Assembly (NCBI GenBank): GCA_028688175.1
Contig: JAQTYS010000032.1
Span: forward strand, 2,049 to 15,839
DNA: 13,791 bases
Source: Methanothrix sp.
GTDB taxonomy: Archaea > Halobacteriota > Methanosarcinia > Methanotrichales > Methanotrichaceae
Direction of reading: 5' to 3'
Part shown: piece by piece, positions 6,901 through 13,791 of the stretch
How the letters are laid out: every line of letters starts with the position of its first letter
Numbering within the stretch: the stretch's first letter is position 1
Position numbers and translations under genes: made by a program
Notes under the pieces: generated by a model
Told to the model about the DNA's origin: nothing
The model's database searches: none
Seen by the model: only the letters and a program-made list of their open reading frames with translations

Positions 6901-8043
6901 GCCCAGACGCGGCACGAACTCATTCTCGCCATGGGGCCATTGTATCTGGCCTGTGGCCCGGCGGGCTGGAATCAGCCAATAGTCGCCACACCTGTAATCG
7001 CCATTGGATTCGAACCGGACCATTATGCCGGTCTCAAGACCAATCCAATCAGATCCGGTCTTCAGGCTGCCATCATTATTTGCCCGCTTATTATTTGGCT
7101 GACAATCCCACAGCCGCACCTTCGGTTTGTTGCTTAGGGGAAAGTCTCTTGCGTTGATCTTGGAGCTTTCCGCCACTACTAAGGTATTGCCGTCAACAGA
7201 CTGCACCGTTGCCAGCATTCCAGGCACTCCTCTGAGATCCCGAAGCTCATCAGATATCTCAATCAGTTGTCCTGGCAGAAATACATCCTGTATGCCTTGC
7301 CCACAATTCTGCAATGTGATCGAGTTGCCCACAATTTTTTCCACGGCACAAAGAACAGAGCCGTTATCACGGGACCATTTGAAGGTGGCAAGCCCCGTCT
7401 TTCCTTGCTGGTGGATCTCCACACGGTATAGCTGGTTTCCCAGACCGTGGTAGCCTGCGCCCTGCTGCAAGATGCAAGGATCCTCCGGCTCCAGAGGATC
7501 TGTCCTGACCGCAAGACCGGCAATGCGGGTCACAGCAAAACAAGGACAGTCGTCAGCCGGATTTGAGGAAAGGCTCTCCAGCTGCCGCAACTTGACCTGC
7601 CATACGGTTTTGGTGCGGGTAGCGGTATCGGTCCCACCCAGGGCCACATCCTTGATCTCGGCGTCCTCAACAGCAGTCAAATGCCTCTGCCAGACCTCGA
7701 GGTAAGCCAGATACCTACCGTCATTGTCAACTTTTTCAGGAATCAGGTCAGGTTGCGCTAAATAAGATACATCCTGCTCATTCTCGCAGAGGATACCTCC
7801 AACATAATAACGCCCCTTTCCTATTGTCAGCTCGCCAGAATTGACGCCGACAGCAAACCCGGGATTGTGTTTGGGAGCGCCGCACAGCCCAATTACGTCA
7901 TGATTGGTGATCTGATTGTGATGCAGTTGGATCTCAGCCTGTTCGTTCCAGTCTGCATCGAGCTGAATGCGTCCCTGTTGCATCCGCACGCTGCTGTAAT
8001 GCTTATTGGGATCAAATGTAAATCGTGTGAAATCGCCTTTCAT
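3916..8043 (-). CDS. DUF6519 baseplate-associated protein with beta-helix and propeller-like repeats
   Basis: A 1375-residue protein. Residues 1-about 425 are a DUF6519-type domain found in phage-tail-like and eCIS loci: MKGDFTRFTFDPNKHY at the start, then LDADWNEQAEIQ, YLEVWQRHLTAVED, ENQLYRVEIH-type and FKWSRDNGSV motifs, ending near GDYWLIPAR. Residues about 430-770 open with VTVGKGGEYPDLAGAI and continue as short beta-strands with NS/SN turns, typical of a pectate-lyase-like right-handed beta-helix. Residues about 770-1375 hold about 12 imperfect units of 45-50 residues with the consensus W..YxxxPFxLxG..xLxYRxxDGxAxLxRW, plus a final half unit, which suggests one or two beta-propellers. 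No signal peptide or membrane segment is seen. GAGGA lies 6 nt before the ATG, supporting this start. It is a tandem paralogue of the gene at 8076-11342, 32 nt downstream of it. Likely role: baseplate/tip decoration and surface binding (inference). Confidence 0.88.
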   Translation of the reverse strand: MKGDFTRFTFDPNKHYSSVRMQQGRIQLDADWNEQAEIQLHHNQITNHDVIGLCGAPKHNPGFAVGVNSGELTIGKGRYYVGGILCENEQDVSYLAQPDLIPEKVDNDGRYLAYLEVWQRHLTAVEDAEIKDVALGGTDTATRTKTVWQVKLRQLESLSSNPADDCPCFAVTRIAGLAVRTDPLEPEDPCILQQGAGYHGLGNQLYRVEIHQQGKTGLATFKWSRDNGSVLCAVEKIVGNSITLQNCGQGIQDVFLPGQLIEISDELRDLRGVPGMLATVQSVDGNTLVVAESSKINARDFPLSNKPKVRLWDCQPNNKRANNDGSLKTGSDWIGLETGIMVRFESNGDYRCGDYWLIPARRATGQIQWPHGENEFVPRLGIIRHRCSLAVLQKSGELWSVLKDCRRVFPPLTEIEMTGSTGSCSVTVGKGGEYPDLAGAIGDLISKQKDEDSLKTICICLLPGVHNVKSLTVNKPTATPQFNLHIRGCGSSTLLVSSGQMKIIGLSTISFENMLIKTIECNDEALHASGAIFLEGTENIAVRSCRVEGEGIPLLRIGPTARHIVISNSFLLPTDVSERFALVIHEVTEDATLTQNWIRGKLSLGSTRVHIGTWPDLSRQEMAKAGDLMRRGLLNLGGPISGTLRMQGNRLTKVLVGDIVVEEIEKLLENDEFTKEGPGRPSRPLQKVIKSWAFRQILFSDNIIEEENVAIIGFNQIIGESVSLNSNWLSPARGDDKMGRKLLGWAMADSSFYAGNSGPEYVQICDLSRISSKAGNTIEITRCRPEAHYLAYRSRDGRAQPYRWQNDRIREKIITEKWEENCDLLSAWLEGKPHFLLRGPIAGGKAPFSFYGIKSKAVREKIWSESWEYDPSYAITPLDIDSQMNLVSYRSSDGDVQLWRRNSQGGKDIIGYGWGAGYEIVPFKLNEEAHFVAYKSENGSAEVYHWTSDGKRETVRSEKWKESCKLAPFELEGKSYLLMYGPKGIFNDGPGRVFNSKVYIWNADKSRSEAYSFNRQEDSIVMPFNRAAVPYVMIYKESTAAFEIHRWVLKTGGKLDLEILATGTMPTSLKSNLTIPFYQGTDLYFASYDRTTGLAVLCNGLAGGTPKNPIVTITPGKSFTWQKDSIVIIFEANNQLHFVVYNPKSGSVLLSRGKSEKEGYSLETVWTGTWQPSDALMVFDLGGKPHYLASMQEKRLIQLSSWKLEDAASKLIWSSGWEKEYVLYRVQLSGLSLVLAYKPGDGKAELCSWDAGGVRKSIWINNWEKGYSRLLFFEIANQPVFLGYRPEDGQATLCRWDPANGTAEAVWSDEWGQDYAPMAFELEGDSYLLIYRAADGRAALYRWNSDGSREAVWQEEWGQGYTLMPFALSEEGSSG

Positions 8044-8075
8044 AAGACTTCCTCAGATAATCGCGGCAACCAAAC

Positions 8076-11000
8076 TCAGATGTTTGGTTTAATTTTGCAT
8101 CCAGCTGCACTAAACAGGATCTCGGACGCCTTATCGCCTGAAGTGGTGAAATCCACAACCAGCGTAATGCCAATGCCCCAAGAGATATCCTTACCAATGG
8201 AACTCAATAGAATTGTATTCCAGTCTTCTTTAATGAGAATCGCAGGAGCTTTAAGATTAAGGATGACAGATTCTCCATCATTAATAAATATCTCACTAAT
8301 TGATATTTTTCCATTAATTTTAGCTCGGAGAAAGGCTTCCAATACCTGTGAACGTATAGGATTCTCAAAGTTATAGGTCACTGGAATAGAAAAGAAGATC
8401 TTTGCTTTTGATCCGGTCTTTCCTGAGACTACTGCAACCTGTAAATCATCATATCTTAGCGATATATCGCCTACTGCACTCTCTTCAATTTTCTGAAGAT
8501 GCAGGCTATTTCCGTGAACCCATGTCGTCAGCGGCGTTGCTGCCCGCAGGCATAGTTTATTGAGGGCATCCCTGACGGTCTTAACGTCTTCGAGCTGAGA
8601 ACACGCTATCGGCGCAGCATAGGCCACATCTTCTGCGAGGCTTAATTTTGCGTTGAACCTGATGGAGCTTTGATCTGGAAGGGATGGCTCCTGCAGGCTA
8701 GCCTCGATCGCGGCATCTTTCTTCAAGCTGCAAAAGCAGGTAGCTATACCGTTCTCATCAGTGGAGACATTCAGCTCATCTCTGCCCGTCTCACCACTTC
8801 TAGCGCTGAGCAGTCCCTTTTCCTTTTCGATCTTGAACTTGACAATTGCACCAACGACCGGGTAGGATCCTCTGGCCACCCTGACCCTTAACGGTCCGGG
8901 AAGCTCGTATCCAGGCATCGCTTCCTGACCGTCGCCACCAACACACGAGAACGAGACCTGGCGGCAGAGACCATCGATGGCATCCTTGACGGTCTTGGCA
9001 TCTTTAAGCTGGGAGCACACAGCCGGCGCAGCATAGGCCACCTCTTCCGCCACGCTGGCGTTTGCGTTGAACCTGATGGAGCTTTGATCTGGAAGGGATG
9101 GCTCCTGCAGGCTTGCCTCGATCGTGGCATCTTTCATCAAGCTGCAAAAGCAGGTAGCTATACCGCTTTCATCTGTGGAGACATTCAGCTCATCTCGGCC
9201 CGTCTCACCACTTCTAGCGCTGAGCAGTCCCTTTTCCTTTTCGATCTTGAACTTGACAATTGCACCAACAACTGGGTAGGATCCTCTGGACACTCTGACC
9301 CTTAACGGTACGGGAAGCTCGTACCCGGGCATTGCTTCCTGGCCGTCGCCACCAACATACGAGAACGATACCTGGCGGCAGAGACCATCGATGGCGTCCT
9401 TGACGGTCTTAGCATCTTTAAGCTGGGAGCACACAGCCGGCGCAGCGTAGGCCACCTCTTCTGCAAGGCTGGCGTTGGCGTTGAAGATGATTGAAGGGTG
9501 AGAGGGAACACCGTTTTCGTCAGGACATACGACATCAATAAGCGCAGCCATCACTCTAAGGCAGTTACTTTCTAGCTTGCTATTTAATTGGCAGGTGCAT
9601 TGGGCAATCCCGTCCTTTCCGGTGAGAACTGAACCCGCAGGATCTATAACTGCCTTACCTTCCAAGATTTTGAATGCAATCTCCGCCCCTTCAACGGGAT
9701 GTTCCCCTCGGGAGACTCTGACCCTGAAAGGTGCAGGCAGCTTGTATCCGGGCATTGCCTCCTGACCGTCGCCGCCAGCGTAGGATAAAATTATCATATC
9801 CGTCAAAGGAGGGAAAAGCTTGCGGCAATCCTTTTCAATGTTCCACTTTCCGTCTTGATTGCGATTCAATATGGCAAGGAGACAATTGTGGTGTTTGATC
9901 CCGAACTTGGACACAAAATCATTTTCGCCATGAGGCCAGTCTAATTCTCCTGTGCTTCGGGCTGCAATCATCCAGTAGTCGCCAGTTTGATAATTATCGC
10001 CATCTTTAAAGCAGACTTCAATGCCATCTTCAAGCTCTGTCCAACCGTTATCTTCAGATGAACTTTTAGTCAGTATGCCCTTGAATGACTGTGGGTCCTC
10101 CTGATCACCTTCGTTTATATCCCAACGACGGACTTTGGGGTTCGATTCATCCACATGCTTGGCCACATTTGCGGTTATTGTCAAGATCATATCAGCTTCA
10201 TCGATATCCTCGACCCTGGCCAATGTTCCTGGTTCACCCAAAAGTTCCGTCTCGTCGCCTGAAACCTCAACCCAATCACCTTTTTGGATGCGAAGCTCCT
10301 GGTCCCATCCAAGCTGCTGCAGCTTTATCTTATTATAGATTTTAGGCTCGGTCTCAGTCTCTGAAATGAAGTTCACTATGGCAAAAGCTATCGCACCATT
10401 ATTTCTAGACCACTTAAAAGTGGCCTTGCCGACCACTCCAGGCTCGTTAATCTCCACCCGATAGAGTTGGTTCTCAAGCCCTCGATAAGCAGTTCCCGAC
10501 AGGGCTGCACATGGATCCTCGGCGAAATCTCCTTGGGAGGGCTTGAGCCGAACGGCAAGGCGGGAGTTCTTCTGATTAGTCAGATTTTCCACTAGTTTCA
10601 AAGACGCTTCCCTGCACGATTTCTTCTCCAGCTCACATGACATCAGTTTCACGCGCCACTCTGTCTTGGCGCGGGTAGAGGTGTCCGGGCCATCCAGGGC
10701 TTTTTCCCGAATGTCGTCTTCTTCCACGGCGGTGATATGCCTCTCCCAGACGTCCAGGTGGGCCAGATAGGTTCCGGAGGCCCCAACATCGATATCAAGT
10801 TGATCATCTATTTTTGAATATATTTTTATATAAACTCCGGAAGACGCTGCCTCCTCCCTCAAATTATCGTTCAACTTTTCGTTGAAGGTCAGAATTGATT
10901 CGGCCTCATTGATCTGCGCTACCTTGAGCACCTGCGGCTGAAGATCGCCTTTAACTGAGATCTCTATCCACTGATCTTTCTCCAAGCCCATGTCATCTAT

Positions 11001-11342
11001 ATTCAGGGAGAGGAGTTTAGCTTGTTTTTCCGATGGGAAGGTGACAATTTCAAAATATTGTTGATTCTCGTCCAGCTCACATAAAATCCCATCCACATAC
11101 ATCCGGCCGGACGATATGATCAGATCCCGACCATCGGGTGCGACTTCGACTCCAAATCCGGCAATATCGATGGGAGCTCCACTCGGGCCAACGACATCAA
11201 CAACCTCTGTCTCCTGGATATGCTTTTGGATATCCGCCTGCTCGTTCCAGTCAGCATCAAGGATCACCCGTCCCTGCTGCATCAAGACCCTGTTATAATG
11301 CCTTTTGGGATCGAATGTGAACCGTGTAAAATCTCCTTTCAT
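8076..11342 (-). CDS. DUF6519 baseplate-associated protein with three Ig-like repeats and a WVHG domain
   Basis: A 1088-residue paralogue of the next gene. Its first 40 residues are nearly the same (MKGDFTRFTFDPKRHY, LDADWNEQADIQ), followed by YLAHLDVWERHITAVEED, LENQLYRVEI, FKWSRNNGAIAF and GDYWMIAARSTGELDWPHGEN. An extra segment of about 90 residues (about 98-187) is absent from the paralogue. Residues 518-934 are three Ig-like units (518-658, 659-796, 797-934), each beginning near GGDGQEAMPGY and ending in a linker with CSQL...LC; the pattern of short strands with Gly-rich turns is like invasin/Big-1 domains. The last two are near-identical. The C-terminus from W941 (WVHGNSLHLQ) is a separate beta-rich domain that resembles WVHG-type domains of unknown function (DUF6623-like; from memory). 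GAGGGGG lies 6 nt before the ATG. It follows the tail gene after 21 nt. Likely an extended baseplate appendage or adhesin (inference). Confidence 0.88.
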   Translation of the reverse strand: MKGDFTRFTFDPKRHYNRVLMQQGRVILDADWNEQADIQKHIQETEVVDVVGPSGAPIDIAGFGVEVAPDGRDLIISSGRMYVDGILCELDENQQYFEIVTFPSEKQAKLLSLNIDDMGLEKDQWIEISVKGDLQPQVLKVAQINEAESILTFNEKLNDNLREEAASSGVYIKIYSKIDDQLDIDVGASGTYLAHLDVWERHITAVEEDDIREKALDGPDTSTRAKTEWRVKLMSCELEKKSCREASLKLVENLTNQKNSRLAVRLKPSQGDFAEDPCAALSGTAYRGLENQLYRVEINEPGVVGKATFKWSRNNGAIAFAIVNFISETETEPKIYNKIKLQQLGWDQELRIQKGDWVEVSGDETELLGEPGTLARVEDIDEADMILTITANVAKHVDESNPKVRRWDINEGDQEDPQSFKGILTKSSSEDNGWTELEDGIEVCFKDGDNYQTGDYWMIAARSTGELDWPHGENDFVSKFGIKHHNCLLAILNRNQDGKWNIEKDCRKLFPPLTDMIILSYAGGDGQEAMPGYKLPAPFRVRVSRGEHPVEGAEIAFKILEGKAVIDPAGSVLTGKDGIAQCTCQLNSKLESNCLRVMAALIDVVCPDENGVPSHPSIIFNANASLAEEVAYAAPAVCSQLKDAKTVKDAIDGLCRQVSFSYVGGDGQEAMPGYELPVPLRVRVSRGSYPVVGAIVKFKIEKEKGLLSARSGETGRDELNVSTDESGIATCFCSLMKDATIEASLQEPSLPDQSSIRFNANASVAEEVAYAAPAVCSQLKDAKTVKDAIDGLCRQVSFSCVGGDGQEAMPGYELPGPLRVRVARGSYPVVGAIVKFKIEKEKGLLSARSGETGRDELNVSTDENGIATCFCSLKKDAAIEASLQEPSLPDQSSIRFNAKLSLAEDVAYAAPIACSQLEDVKTVRDALNKLCLRAATPLTTWVHGNSLHLQKIEESAVGDISLRYDDLQVAVVSGKTGSKAKIFFSIPVTYNFENPIRSQVLEAFLRAKINGKISISEIFINDGESVILNLKAPAILIKEDWNTILLSSIGKDISWGIGITLVVDFTTSGDKASEILFSAAGCKIKPNI
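8658..9485. repeat. Tandem 414-bp duplication within the DUF6519 gene
   Basis: Copies at 8658-9071 and 9072-9485 are directly adjacent, in frame (138 codons), have no indels, and differ at about 25 positions by hand count (about 94% identity). Each copy holds one Ig-like domain plus the Cys-containing linker before it. The first Ig unit (upstream in the protein) is diverged, so this is a recent duplication or gene conversion of one module. Confidence 0.92.
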
Positions 11343-11363
11343 AACGTGCCCCCTCGCTGTAAT

Positions 11364-13532
11364 TTATGTCATGTAAAAGATCCCGGCTTCTAGCCCGAAC
11401 CTCATGTACTCCTCCAAAGCCGCTTTCAGGTTAGCCTCGCGCAAAGGCTGCTCTAAAATCCCGAAAACGCCATTCTCCGAGCCGTCTTCAGCTCCCGTTC
11501 GAACCTCCTTTGCAGAGGCGAAGCTGAGCTGAACATACCCAGGATCGCCGTAATGAACCGATGTGAATGCGGGACGCAGGCGATTTTTCACCGCCTTTTT
11601 CTCCTCGTCGGAAAGATCCCTTCCCAAAGCCTCTTTTTTTGCGGCAATCGCCAGATCGGGCTGGCAACGAAAGCGCCGAGGTGAAGGCGAATCATAAGGA
11701 AGATAAGAGAACCGGACACATCCATCCTGCCGCTGTTTAACCGTCACCTTTCCCATAAATATGGAGTTGCTGGCCTGCAGACGGCGCAAATTGCTTATTC
11801 CCAGAATTGTACATAGATCTATTTGAGCTGGCGTGTTCTCAGCGATAATTGAGTCGTTTACGATGCTCTCATTCAGAATCAAGCCGGACGCATTCCCGCC
11901 TATCTCGATCGATCCGCAAATCGACCTGTCGATTGTCAATTCTACTGAACTGGCGCCATCAATTTTTATGCCACAGATATTATCGCGCACCATTTGCGTA
12001 GTATGAGCAATCCGCAGGCGGAGGTTGTCTTTAAGGACGCTCAGATTTCCCTCAATTAAGAGGCCATCTATAACCAGCTCACCGGGATCTGGTCCCAAAC
12101 CAGGATCTGTACCTCCGAAAATCTTAATATCTCCTTGCAGATGCGGCCTCAGTCCTCTGGCTGCGAATTGACCTTTCAACCTTGGCTTTGGCCAGTCTGC
12201 TGCCACGATAAGAAGCTGACATCCATATGGAATAGATACAGTCAGGTTCTGCTCAACATATGTCCGGCTATCCATTATTACTATCAAGCCCATCTTTGCC
12301 CCGGAAGCCTCCTCATGCAGTCGATTGCTCCATGCATCCAGCGCACCCTGGACAGTTTCAAATATCAGTTTCCCATCTGCTGCCTCTTTGCTCACCCCAA
12401 CTTGCCAGTCCACTTCGCCTGCTAGAGTCTGCTGAATTGATGATATGCGATCATAGGGCCCAGCTCCTACGTCCCCGCTAAAGCCGTAAGAGTAGCTGAC
12501 GAGAACTTTCTGCAGCGAGATTTTGCTGGGAAGGGTCATCTTTCCCCTCATCGGATCGATCGCAATGGGAATGCGTTTGGCTTCATCACCGGTCACATCC
12601 GATTCAATATTATCCAGCGAAGGCGGATCGCGCCAGTTTGCCATGTTGCAGATGAAGATGTCCTTTAACGGCACTCTGCGAGGTTTGGTCTCTCCATCGA
12701 TGGTTATATCGATCGCAAATATAGGCTGAGGATCGAAGTAAGATGGCTGCAAAGCTTCTCCATTGCGAAGGGCTTCAAGCTCGTTGTAAAGGGGATAGCG
12801 ACGAAGCATCCCGGGAACATTGATCTCCTCAGAGAGATGGACAATCCAGTCTTCAGTCTGAGGCCTGTTGAACAGGGATATTTCAAAGCCCAGGGGATCG
12901 AAGGTGTATCGGTTGCCTTCATTGCCCATCTTGCAAGCAGTGACCTGGCTAAGGGGGTAGCTTTGCAGTCTCCACAGGAAAATCCCGATGTTGGGAATGT
13001 TGTATTTGCCTCCTCGGGTCGAAATTCTTCGTACGTCCAGGGTGTGGGCCGTGGTTTCAAAAGGCCCGCCTGCCAGCTCGATCTCGTCTGTATCCCGAAC
13101 ACAGGCCGTCCGACCCTTGTCCAGACGCAGATGATTAAGATGCTGGGTGACGGCAAGAAGCGCGAAGAACTCTACTGCATGAGACGGCCAGCCGGTTACG
13201 TCGCGCGATACCTGTTCCAGCACCGCAGCCGTTCCCTTCCTCCTGCGGTAGGCGATGGTGTTGGCAACGTAACCTCGCATTTTCGCCTTCCCTGCACAAA
13301 GAGAATGGACGGCATGAACCCCAAGAAGGTCGCCAATGTAAGGAATAACCCAATCATCACAGGTCTCGATAAACCAATCGTCATAAAGCCCCTCGATATC
13401 CTCTTCCAAGATGCGCATCTCGCCCTCGATCAGATCCAGGAGAGCTCTCAGAGGCTCGCCCTCCAACGAGTCGCGAGCTTTATAGACTGCAGGCAGAAGG
13501 TTGTATAGTCGTTCTTTTGTAGCTTGCGTCAT
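11364..13532 (-). CDS. Phage tail protein I-like (P2 gpI) baseplate protein with beta-helix insert
   Basis: A 722-residue protein. The N-terminus (LYNLLPAVYKARD, then a Glu-rich helix and YDDWFIETCDDWVIPYIGDLLGV, about 45-72, then RRRKGTAAVLEQVSRDVTGW) matches the gpI-like tail proteins of phage-tail-like and eCIS loci. Ordinary gpI is about 180-250 residues, so this is a much enlarged form. Residues about 470-610 show regular I-D-G-x-x-I-x-G-type rungs of a right-handed beta-helix. The last 100 residues (YGDPGYVQLSF, GAEDGSENGVF, REANLKAALEEYMRFGLEAGIF) are the conserved tail end of this large subfamily. In eCIS and phage baseplates gpI partners with gpJ to form the wedge. The start overlaps the gpJ-like stop by 4 nt (ATGA), which suggests translational coupling; AAAGGA about 9 nt upstream supports this start. 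No signal peptide or membrane segment is seen. Confidence 0.9.
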   Translation of the reverse strand: MTQATKERLYNLLPAVYKARDSLEGEPLRALLDLIEGEMRILEEDIEGLYDDWFIETCDDWVIPYIGDLLGVHAVHSLCAGKAKMRGYVANTIAYRRRKGTAAVLEQVSRDVTGWPSHAVEFFALLAVTQHLNHLRLDKGRTACVRDTDEIELAGGPFETTAHTLDVRRISTRGGKYNIPNIGIFLWRLQSYPLSQVTACKMGNEGNRYTFDPLGFEISLFNRPQTEDWIVHLSEEINVPGMLRRYPLYNELEALRNGEALQPSYFDPQPIFAIDITIDGETKPRRVPLKDIFICNMANWRDPPSLDNIESDVTGDEAKRIPIAIDPMRGKMTLPSKISLQKVLVSYSYGFSGDVGAGPYDRISSIQQTLAGEVDWQVGVSKEAADGKLIFETVQGALDAWSNRLHEEASGAKMGLIVIMDSRTYVEQNLTVSIPYGCQLLIVAADWPKPRLKGQFAARGLRPHLQGDIKIFGGTDPGLGPDPGELVIDGLLIEGNLSVLKDNLRLRIAHTTQMVRDNICGIKIDGASSVELTIDRSICGSIEIGGNASGLILNESIVNDSIIAENTPAQIDLCTILGISNLRRLQASNSIFMGKVTVKQRQDGCVRFSYLPYDSPSPRRFRCQPDLAIAAKKEALGRDLSDEEKKAVKNRLRPAFTSVHYGDPGYVQLSFASAKEVRTGAEDGSENGVFGILEQPLREANLKAALEEYMRFGLEAGIFYMT

Positions 13533-13791
13533 GATTTCAGTTCCTTTAACGTAACGCCTATAGAAGCGGGATTCAACAATAGCATCTCTGCAGGCAGTAT
13601 AGCGCCGCTTTCCTCGTCTATTCGAGCTCTTTCCGCTTGCAAAACAGCTGTCAACGATGCCCCGGCTTTTGGAGCATCGTCTCGTTCCAGTCTATCCAGG
13701 TCCACCGCAATCACGCCCTCGACTGCCTGGATTACGGCCAGAACCTCGGCCGCAGTCACAAACTGTGCGAAATTGCGGTTTTCAAAGGAGA
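13529..13791 (-). CDS. Baseplate protein J-like, C-terminal end (partial)
   Basis: The frame is open to the window edge: ten codons before the GTG at 13759 read SFENRNFAQF and continue into VTAAEVLAVIQAVEGVIAVDLDRLERDD, so that GTG is internal and the true start lies outside. The motifs VTAAEVLAVIQAVEGVIAVDLD and the end PAEMLLLNPASIGVTLKEL are those of the C-terminus of the large gpJ-like 'putative baseplate assembly protein' family of phage-tail-like particles and eCIS. Only 86 residues are visible. It overlaps the gpI-like gene by 4 nt, so the two are almost certainly co-translated. Confidence 0.85.
   Translation of the reverse strand, partial: SFENRNFAQFVTAAEVLAVIQAVEGVIAVDLDRLERDDAPKAGASLTAVLQAERARIDEESGAILPAEMLLLNPASIGVTLKELKS

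Noticed and set aside
8541..9785. Ig-like repeats as a CRISPR-like or satellite array
   Set aside because: Repeats are in-frame protein modules of 138 codons within one gene, without spacers.

Overview
The window looks like one end of an extracellular contractile injection system (eCIS, phage-tail-like) locus. The host is probably an archaeon, most plausibly a Methanosarcinales-type methanogen, though this is inference. Two things point to archaea: the ATPase gene (521-1933) belongs to the ATPase_2/DUF234 family that is abundant in archaea, and it has a TATA-like box about 20 nt before its ATG with no usable Shine-Dalgarno site, the archaeal leaderless arrangement. A bacterium with an archaeal-like ATPase cannot be excluded.

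All supported genes lie on the minus strand, so transcription runs from high to low coordinates. In that order they are: the C-terminal end of a baseplate-J-like protein (13529-13791, cut by the window edge); a large P2-gpI-like tail protein carrying a beta-helix (11364-13532, ATGA overlap with the previous gene); two tandem paralogues with an N-terminal DUF6519-type domain (8076-11342 and 3916-8043), each with a different C-terminal half; and a multidomain effector (2286-3812). The first carries three Ig-like repeats plus a WVHG domain. The second carries a beta-helix plus about 12 propeller-like repeats. The gaps of -4, 21 and 32 nt suggest one operon for the structural genes. The effector follows after about 100 nt and may have its own promoter.

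The proposed division of labour is: gpJ/gpI-like proteins form the baseplate wedge, the two DUF6519 proteins decorate the baseplate or tip and may recognise target cells, and the last gene is the payload. Its order is an N-terminal eCIS-type leader, a permuted papain-like domain (His105/Cys181), a DUF4157 metallopeptidase-like domain (HEAWH), and a C-terminal WHH-type HNH/EndoVII nuclease domain. GC content falls sharply from about 60-67% to about 35-42% at the start of the nuclease module, which suggests a swapped toxin tip. No immunity gene is visible next to it.

The flank at 1-2285 is different in character: a GC-rich non-coding stretch (1-190), a perfect 18-bp inverted repeat (266-320), the AT-rich ATPase gene, and a 352-bp intergenic region holding only weak repeats. 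It probably marks the edge of the eCIS locus.
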